From positions 1 through 11,704 of the forward strand of contig PAHB01000009.1 of assembly GCA_002704665.1 (NCBI GenBank): 11,704 bases of DNA, given 5' to 3'. A program made the position numbers and the translations under genes. Under the pieces are notes generated by a model. That model made no database searches, had not been told where the DNA came from, and saw only the letters and a list, made by a program, of their open reading frames with translations. The first letter of the stretch is position 1; each line of letters starts with the position of its first letter. The DNA is from Pseudomonadota bacterium (GTDB lineage Bacteria > Pseudomonadota > Gammaproteobacteria > Burkholderiales > Eutrophovitaceae). Positions 7,248 to 11,704 of the stretch are shown in pieces.

Positions 7248-8252
7248 ATGAAAAGACGCCAACTTGGGCAAAATGGACCCCATATTTCTGAGGTAGGGAT
7301 TGGCGCTATGTCGTTCACAAATTTTTATGGGAATACTGATCAATCACAATCACACAGCGTACTCAATGAAGCTTTAAATCTCGGCATCAATCATATCGAT
7401 ACTTCAAACGTATACGGTATGGGGAAATCAGAGACTGTAATAGGCAATTTTTTGTCGAGACAAGGAGCCCAAAAACATGATCTATTCGTCATCGCGACTA
7501 AAGCAGCAATCACCCGAGACAAAAAGACCGGCGAAAGAAGTTTCAATAATACGAAAGAACACCTTACTACAGAGCTCGAAGGCAGCCTGAAACGTTTAGG
7601 ACTTGACTGCATTGATCTTTTTTATATACATAGGAGAGATCCAAATATTCAAATTGAGGAGGTTACGGAGACCCTAGCTGATCTAGTTCGCGCAGGAAAA
7701 ATTAAACAATTTGGATTTTCAGAAATCGCTCCATCGTCATTGCGTAGAGCTCAGAAAATTCACCCTATTGCAGCGATACAATCAGAATACTCACTAGCAG
7801 TGCGAAGTCCAGAGCTAGGACTCGTACAAACAACCAATGAACTTAATTCCTCTTTAGTGGCATTCTCTCCAGTTGCCCGAGGGCTTCTTACTGATACTCC
7901 TCACACTCAGAAAGCGATCGAAAAAATGGATTTTTTAAAACAAATTCCAAGATTTCAACCACCTAACTTAGCGGCAAATATAAAAATCACAAACCAATTT
8001 AGAACCCTAGCTGCTGAAATGGGAGTAGCTTCTGCTTCTTTGGCAATTGCATGGGTACTACGTCAATCATCGAATGTAATAACTATCCCTGGCACACGAT
8101 CTCCTCAACATTTGATAGAACTAGCCAAAGGATCCGAGATTAACTTATCTGAGTCTGATATGTTGAAGGTGGAGAAAACTTTACCTATTGGCTGGGCTCA
8201 TGGAGATCGATATTCCGTTGACCAGTGGGTGGGGCCCGAAAGATTCTGTTAG
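7248..8252 (+). CDS. Aldo/keto reductase
   Basis: A 334-residue NADPH-dependent carbonyl reductase with the AKR (alpha/beta)8 barrel signature. The catalytic tetrad reads Asp51, Tyr56, Lys85 and His128 (IDTSNVYG, ATKAA, FYIHRR), all intact. The stretch FGFSEIAPSSLRRA (155-168), IQSEYSL (177-183) and the cofactor phosphate loop IPGTRSP recall the AKR13/YakC-like group; subgroup assignment is by eye. GGAAAGG lies six bases before the ATG, a good ribosome site, and only 23 bases separate it from the monooxygenase, so they are very likely co-transcribed. A role could be reducing an aldehyde or ketone made in the same pathway, or the reverse oxidation; this is inference. It ends 10 bases from the converging stop of the next gene, with no clear terminator between them. 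Confidence 0.93.
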   Translation: MKRRQLGQNGPHISEVGIGAMSFTNFYGNTDQSQSHSVLNEALNLGINHIDTSNVYGMGKSETVIGNFLSRQGAQKHDLFVIATKAAITRDKKTGERSFNNTKEHLTTELEGSLKRLGLDCIDLFYIHRRDPNIQIEEVTETLADLVRAGKIKQFGFSEIAPSSLRRAQKIHPIAAIQSEYSLAVRSPELGLVQTTNELNSSLVAFSPVARGLLTDTPHTQKAIEKMDFLKQIPRFQPPNLAANIKITNQFRTLAAEMGVASASLAIAWVLRQSSNVITIPGTRSPQHLIELAKGSEINLSESDMLKVEKTLPIGWAHGDRYSVDQWVGPERFC

Positions 8253-8262
8253 ATTTGGTCGG

Positions 8263-9318
8263 TTACTCTTGCCTGAATGTCATCTTAAACAACCTGAAAT
8301 ACTTACTGTATATTTCTTCATTGCTGGGCATAGGCAAAGGCTGGGCTTTAAGAATAGCTCTCTCCACCGCAGCATCGTAGGCCTCATTACCGCTAGTATA
8401 CAAAATATTAACCTTAACAACTATTCCGGCATAAGTTACTAGAACTTCAAATGTAACACCGCCGCCGTCAACATTTAACGGGAAAGACACGTTGTCTCGA
8501 ATTTTATCACCTATTTTCTGCATATACTCCTCCACGCTTTTTCTCTCTGCTAAAGCTTGCGCGGTTTGTGTTATGCTGAACTCGCCCTTGTCTGGCTCAA
8601 AAGCTAACTCTTCGTCAACAATATCCTCAGGTTTTATTAGATTCATCTTTTCATCTTGAATCTCGATTACAATCTCTTCATTAGCGAGGCCATTGACCCT
8701 ATTTTGGTCGCTGGAAGTTTTTGTACTCCCAATCTCCGTATTATGATAATTGTTCAATAAAACTGGTGGTATTTTACTTTGATAGTGTATTCGTAAATCA
8801 GGTTGGACGTTATGATTTTTTGTTAAATTTATTGCCAAAAAAAAGAAGAATATTAGAATCAAGCCCAATACCATATGCCCCGTTTTTAAAATTAACAAAA
8901 AACCTTTTTGCTCTTTTTCAATGTAACGAGTCATCTTTAGTAACATTAAACTAATTGACTTACGAAGCTCAGAAAGACAAGAATAAATTGGCCCAAAAAA
9001 GAGGAGGCAAAAACGACTAAGGTAATGCAAAAAAATCAACCAAAGTCCGAGAGACAAACAAAATGATTTAACACTAAAAAAATCATTCGAATCAAAATCG
9101 ATAATATCAAAAAAAGGTGAATTTATTGAACAATTTATAACGAAATCCCCAGGCCAAAAAAAACCCCACAAAGCCCAGTTCCAAAAATCAAGAAAATTAA
9201 TATGTCCATCTAAATTTGAATCATAAACAAACAACCAAGGCCGTTCCGAGTGTAACGCCCAATACCCCCAAACATTCATTGAAAATGACATTAACATAAG
9301 AAGGAAAATTTGTTTCAT
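8263..9318 (-). CDS. Membrane protein with EF-hand-like loop and TolA domain III-like C-terminus
   Basis: A 351-residue predicted inner-membrane protein. Residues 1-18 form a signal-peptide-like hydrophobic start. DSNLDGHINFLD (33-44) fits the 12-residue EF-hand calcium loop (D-x-N-x-D-G-x-I-x-x-x-D), followed by FWNWALWGFFWPGD and a degenerate second loop near 74-86. Hydrophobic segments lie at about 87-112 and 139-164. A polar, acidic linker (about 166-260) leads to residues 262-351. That part has the TolA/TonB C-terminal pattern: NVSFP, GGGVTFEVLVTYAGIVVKVNI, SGNEAYDAAVERAILKAQPLPMP and a final F-K-M-T-F strand, recalling TolA domain III. There are no tolQ, tolR, tolB or pal genes beside it, so it is an orphan. 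AGGTG eight bases before the ATG supports the start. Energy transduction or calcium sensing is only suggested by the domains. The base composition is A/T-richer than the enzyme genes. Confidence 0.75.
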   Translation of the reverse strand: MKQIFLLMLMSFSMNVWGYWALHSERPWLFVYDSNLDGHINFLDFWNWALWGFFWPGDFVINCSINSPFFDIIDFDSNDFFSVKSFCLSLGLWLIFLHYLSRFCLLFFGPIYSCLSELRKSISLMLLKMTRYIEKEQKGFLLILKTGHMVLGLILIFFFFLAINLTKNHNVQPDLRIHYQSKIPPVLLNNYHNTEIGSTKTSSDQNRVNGLANEEIVIEIQDEKMNLIKPEDIVDEELAFEPDKGEFSITQTAQALAERKSVEEYMQKIGDKIRDNVSFPLNVDGGGVTFEVLVTYAGIVVKVNILYTSGNEAYDAAVERAILKAQPLPMPSNEEIYSKYFRLFKMTFRQE

Positions 9319-9466
9319 CTTCTTTTCACCTAAAAGTCATGATTCAAAGTAATAGATTTCTAATTTGTGATAGTCTATATTGAGTGAATCCAAAAATCAT
9401 TTAAAAAATAATGCCAAAGCTTAGCCCCACTTTCGTTGTTCTAAGATAGTTGTTTCAAATACTCAT

Positions 9467-9715
9467 ATGGATATTCTCATTATATCGACCATTCTGGCTG
9501 CTATATTCTGGATCCTAGCACTTTTTTTTCTCTACTCGGTAATTCATACCAATCGTATAGAAAAAAAGTTAAGGCAAAAACTTGAAGGGTCGGGAAAAAT
9601 ACTAGATTTAGAGATAGAAATACTACTAGCAGATGAACGCGATAATTACCAAACATTATTCTACTGTACTGGAGGAGCAGGCATCGTATTTTATTTCTTG
9701 CCTCAAATTTTCTAA
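9467..9715 (+). CDS. Small hypothetical membrane protein (82 aa)
   Basis: I do not recognise this protein. It begins with a strong hydrophobic segment (ILIISTILAAIFWILALFF, residues 3-21), continues with a charged middle rich in K, R, E and D (about 29-60), and ends with a second, shorter hydrophobic stretch (64-82). Such a layout suggests one or two membrane spans with a cytoplasmic charged loop. There is no clear Shine-Dalgarno before the ATG. An antisense reading of about the same length overlaps it, but has less regular features. It stands divergent from the EF-hand/TolA protein (148-base gap holding both promoters) and 18 bases before a second small hydrophobic reading frame, with which it may form a pair. 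Moderate to low certainty that it is translated. Confidence 0.45.
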   Translation: MDILIISTILAAIFWILALFFLYSVIHTNRIEKKLRQKLEGSGKILDLEIEILLADERDNYQTLFYCTGGAGIVFYFLPQIF

Positions 9716-9733
9716 CTAAAAAAACGTTAATCA

Positions 9734-9904
9734 GTGTACATAAAATCAATTATTCTTTGCATATTGGTCCTATTGGTAGTGTCACTCTTGTCTACCAAAA
9801 AATTGTCCTCGAGAGTAAGCAAAAATCTTTTGCCGATGACTCTGGTAACACTTGTAATTTTTGCTATCCTGATATTTTCACAATATTTCACATCAACATC
9901 ATGA
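9734..9904 (+). CDS. Possible very small membrane protein (56 aa, GTG start)
   Basis: Reading from GTG at 9734 gives 56 residues ending at TGA 9902-9904. Two hydrophobic segments, SIILCILVLLVVSLL (5-19) and TLVTLVIFAILIFSQYF (36-52), flank a short basic loop (TKKLSSRVSKN). Under the positive-inside rule this would be a hairpin with the loop in the cytoplasm. It is in the same frame as the 82-residue gene upstream, separated by two in-frame stops (9713-9715 and 9728-9730), and its end is 12 bases from the converging trmL stop. There is no Shine-Dalgarno. A competing antisense frame of 73 residues covers it (9727-9948). Hydrophobic runs can appear by chance in T-rich DNA, so this call is tentative. 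Confidence 0.35.
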   Translation: MYIKSIILCILVLLVVSLLSTKKLSSRVSKNLLPMTLVTLVIFAILIFSQYFTSTS

Positions 9905-9916
9905 GTATTGATCTTG

Positions 9917-10390
9917 TTAAAAAATGTTACGGGAAGGCGGAAATCCAATCTGACGCCATGCTTCGTACAGAACTATTGCAACAGCATTACTAAGATTTAG
10001 ACTTCTACTACCTTTTTTCATGGGAATATATAGCGTTTTATCTTTTCCAACACTTTGCAGCACATCGCTGGGCAAACCATCAATTTCAGATCCAAATATT
10101 AAAACATCCCCTGATCTATATTTAGGTGCATTGTATGGTTTTTGCCCAAATTTCGTAATTGTAAAACTTCGACAGTCACCAATGCTAAGTAAACAATTTG
10201 TTAGATTATCGTGCACTTTCAGAGTCATCAAATCATGATAATCTAAGCCAGCTCGTTTAAACGATTTATTAGTAAGTCTGAACCCTAAGGGTCTGATAAG
10301 ATGAAGCACGGAACCGCTGTTTGCACACAGGCGAATAACGTTTCCCGTATTTGGGGGAATTTGGGGTTGGTATAAAACTATATTTAGCAT
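9917..10390 (-). CDS. trmL: tRNA (cytidine/uridine-2'-O-)-methyltransferase TrmL
   Basis: SPOUT-class (trefoil-knot) methyltransferase that 2'-O-methylates the wobble nucleotide (position 34) of certain leucine tRNAs, using SAM, as a cytoplasmic dimer. The 157-residue length matches YibK/TrmL. All three SPOUT motifs are visible: PQIPPNTGNVIRLC (8-21, containing the N-x-G-N-x-x-R core), LIFGSEIDGLP (near 97-107) and IPMKKGSRSLNLSNAVAIVLYE (about 122-143), which form the knot that binds SAM. The N-terminus MLNIVLYQPQIPPN is standard, so the ATG at 10390 is secure even though no strong Shine-Dalgarno is seen. The gene is transcribed away from the ThDP enzyme, 47 bases off. An inverted repeat spans its start codon. 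Housekeeping gene with no evident link to the catabolic cluster. Confidence 0.95.
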   Translation of the reverse strand: MLNIVLYQPQIPPNTGNVIRLCANSGSVLHLIRPLGFRLTNKSFKRAGLDYHDLMTLKVHDNLTNCLLSIGDCRSFTITKFGQKPYNAPKYRSGDVLIFGSEIDGLPSDVLQSVGKDKTLYIPMKKGSRSLNLSNAVAIVLYEAWRQIGFPPSRNIF

Positions 10391-10406
10391 GTTGGAATCA
10401 TGCTAA
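10384..10406. repeat. Perfect 8-base inverted repeat over the trmL start / upstream of the ThDP enzyme gene
   Basis: TTAGCATG (10384-10391), seven bases (TTGGAAT), then CATGCTAA (10399-10406). The left arm contains the trmL start codon, and the right arm lies 31 bases before the ThDP enzyme start. It could be an operator, or an RNA hairpin in the trmL leader that hides the start codon. It is not followed by a T-tract in either direction, so it is not a typical terminator. Confidence 0.6.
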
Positions 10407-10437
10407 CATCTAAAGTTTAGCAAACAAAAAAAACATT

Positions 10438-11704
10438 ATGAACGGAGCCGAAAGTCTAGTAAAAACCCTTGTCGATTGCAATGTTGATGTTTGTTTTGCA
10501 AATCCAGGAACATCAGAAATGCATTTCGTAGCAGCCTTGGATGAGATTAAAGGCATGAGGTGTGTTCTAGGCCTTTTTGAGGGAATAGTCACAGGAGCTG
10601 CTGATGGCTACTTTAGGCTAGCAAGAAAGCCCGCTTGCACTCTCCTTCACTTAGGGCCCGGTCTTGCTAACGGTGTAGCTAACTTGCACAACGCAAAAAA
10701 AGCAAATTCTGGAATTATAAATATAGTTGGGCAACATGCTCTAGGTCACATTGCTCTGGACGCACCATTAACATCTGATATAGAGGGAATAGCAAAACCT
10801 GTCTCAAATTTTATTATTATGCCCTCAGAGGTTAGTGAGGTAGGTCGTGCCGCAGTTTCTGCTGTAGCGGCGGCCAGCGGCGTCCCCCAACAAATTGCAA
10901 CGTTAATTCTTCCTGCAGATATGGCTTGGTCTGATGGTGGTTTACCCGACAAAAACCAAAAAAATTCAGATTACCAGTCTATCGATGAACAAAAGATTAC
11001 AGAAGCAGCCGCACTGCTATCATCGGGTGAAAAAACACTGATTTTATTGGGAGGCAATGCATTAAACGAAGAAACAATATCTCGAGCCGGAAGAATCGCG
11101 AGACAGACAAATTGCAAACTACTCACAGAATGGTCAAATGCTCGTTTAGATAGAGGGGCTGGTCGTGTGGAGTTAAACAGAATACCCTATGTGGTAGAGA
11201 AAGCAGTTGCAGTTCTCAAACAATTCGAAAAAATTATCCTAGTAGGTGCTCGGGAACCTGTGGCTTTTTTTGCCTACCCGAACCAACCAGGCAGACTAAG
11301 CTCTCCTAATTGCCAATTCCTAACTGTTAGTGATTCATCTCAAAATGCAGATAGCGCTCTCGAAATGCTTGAGGAACGAGTGGGAGCGAAAAAACTAAGA
11401 CCAGTAAATATCAATACAATCAGTAAACCGCAAATACCTAATGGCAATATCTCCTTAGATGGAATTGCTTGCGTCCTTGGAGCTTTTTTACCAGAGGGAG
11501 CAATCGTCGTAGATGAATCGGTTACCACGGGTAGGGAGTTCTTCCCTCGCACTGCGTGTGCCGAACCCCACGTTTGGCTTAATAATCGCGGTGGTTCCAT
11601 TGGCTTTGGGCTACCAGTTGCCTTAGGCGCATCAATAGCTTGCCCCAATAGAAAAGTGATAGCTTTGCAAAGCGATGGAAGTGGGATGTATACCCCTCAA
11701 GCGA
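10438..11704 (+). CDS. ThDP-dependent acetolactate synthase large subunit-like enzyme, partial (3' end beyond right edge)
   Basis: Open from ATG at 10438 to the edge (422 codons). It has the ThDP-enzyme layout. The N-terminal PYR domain contains NPGTSEMHF (22-30) and GLFEGIVTGAADGY (45-58), with the cofactor-activating Glu48, then HLGPGLANGVANLHNA (71-86) and APLTSDI (109-115). A central domain follows (about 185-320). The PP domain begins near 340 with NNRGGSIGFGLPVALGA (382-398) and the start of the ThDP/Mg motif SDGSGMYTPQA (412-422), cut by the edge; the usual first glycine of GDG is Ser412. The sequence recalls the lone 'acetolactate synthase large subunit' group close to benzoylformate-decarboxylase-like enzymes rather than biosynthetic IlvB, so the substrate is uncertain. 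There is no visible small-subunit gene, but the downstream side is unseen. No clear Shine-Dalgarno precedes the ATG. The next start upstream would run into the inverted repeat, so this start is reasonable. Confidence 0.88.
   Translation, partial: MNGAESLVKTLVDCNVDVCFANPGTSEMHFVAALDEIKGMRCVLGLFEGIVTGAADGYFRLARKPACTLLHLGPGLANGVANLHNAKKANSGIINIVGQHALGHIALDAPLTSDIEGIAKPVSNFIIMPSEVSEVGRAAVSAVAAASGVPQQIATLILPADMAWSDGGLPDKNQKNSDYQSIDEQKITEAAALLSSGEKTLILLGGNALNEETISRAGRIARQTNCKLLTEWSNARLDRGAGRVELNRIPYVVEKAVAVLKQFEKIILVGAREPVAFFAYPNQPGRLSSPNCQFLTVSDSSQNADSALEMLEERVGAKKLRPVNINTISKPQIPNGNISLDGIACVLGAFLPEGAIVVDESVTTGREFFPRTACAEPHVWLNNRGGSIGFGLPVALGASIACPNRKVIALQSDGSGMYTPQA

Noticed and set aside
8250..8265. 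Bidirectional terminator between the convergent AKR and TolA-like genes
   Set aside because: Only 10 bases separate the stops and no stem with a T-tract is visible there.
8188..8442. 84-residue plus-strand frame bridging the AKR end and the TolA-like gene
   Set aside because: It overlaps two solid genes in other frames and has no homology that I can see.
9501..9749. 82-residue minus-strand frame antisense to the small membrane protein
   Set aside because: It has no ribosome site or recognisable domain, and the plus frame has a more regular membrane-charged-membrane layout. The choice is not fully certain.
9727..9948. 73-residue minus-strand frame after trmL, overlapping its last 32 bases
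   Set aside because: It has no ribosome site, no recognised motif and overlaps the plus-strand hydrophobic frame. It is kept only as the competing reading for 9734-9904.

Overview
The window reads as a bacterial chromosome segment, most likely from a Gram-negative proteobacterium; a marine-type gammaproteobacterium is my guess. Supporting points are a TolA-type C-terminal domain, a TrmL (YibK-type) tRNA methyltransferase, a TPR-methyltransferase of the proteobacterial kind, and moderately A+T-rich, tightly packed genes. Taxonomy is inference only. I see no rRNA, tRNA, CRISPR array, insertion sequence or integrase.

Layout. (1) Positions 1-3709, minus strand: transcription runs from a crotonase-family protein (2876-3709) into a glyoxalase-like VOC protein (2076-2870), an M20D amidohydrolase (856-2028) and a TPR-methyltransferase cut by the left edge (1-805). 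Spacing of the first genes is operon-like. (2) A 165-base divergent promoter region, 3710-3874. (3) Positions 3875-8252, plus strand: a second crotonase paralogue, then a tight trio of dienelactone-hydrolase-like protein, Baeyer-Villiger monooxygenase and aldo/keto reductase. (4) 8263-9318, minus strand: an orphan membrane protein joining an EF-hand-like loop and two hydrophobic segments to a TolA domain III-like C-terminus. (5) 9467-9904, plus strand: two tiny predicted membrane proteins. (6) 9917-10390, minus strand: trmL. (7) From 10438, plus strand: a ThDP-dependent acetolactate-synthase-like enzyme cut by the right edge, divergent from trmL, with a perfect 8-base inverted repeat over the trmL start.

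How the genes may work together. Regions 1 and 3 look like one catabolic island reading outward from a shared control region. A BVMO would insert oxygen next to a ketone to give an ester or lactone. The alpha/beta hydrolase could open it, the AKR could reduce a carbonyl, and the crotonases could act on acyl-CoA intermediates. Both crotonases lack the two glutamates of classical hydratases and carry an acid at the position used by isomerases and PaaG-like enzymes, so isomerase or other crotonase chemistry is more likely than simple hydration. The substrate cannot be read from the sequence. The EF-hand/TolA protein and the two small membrane proteins are the least explained part of the window.
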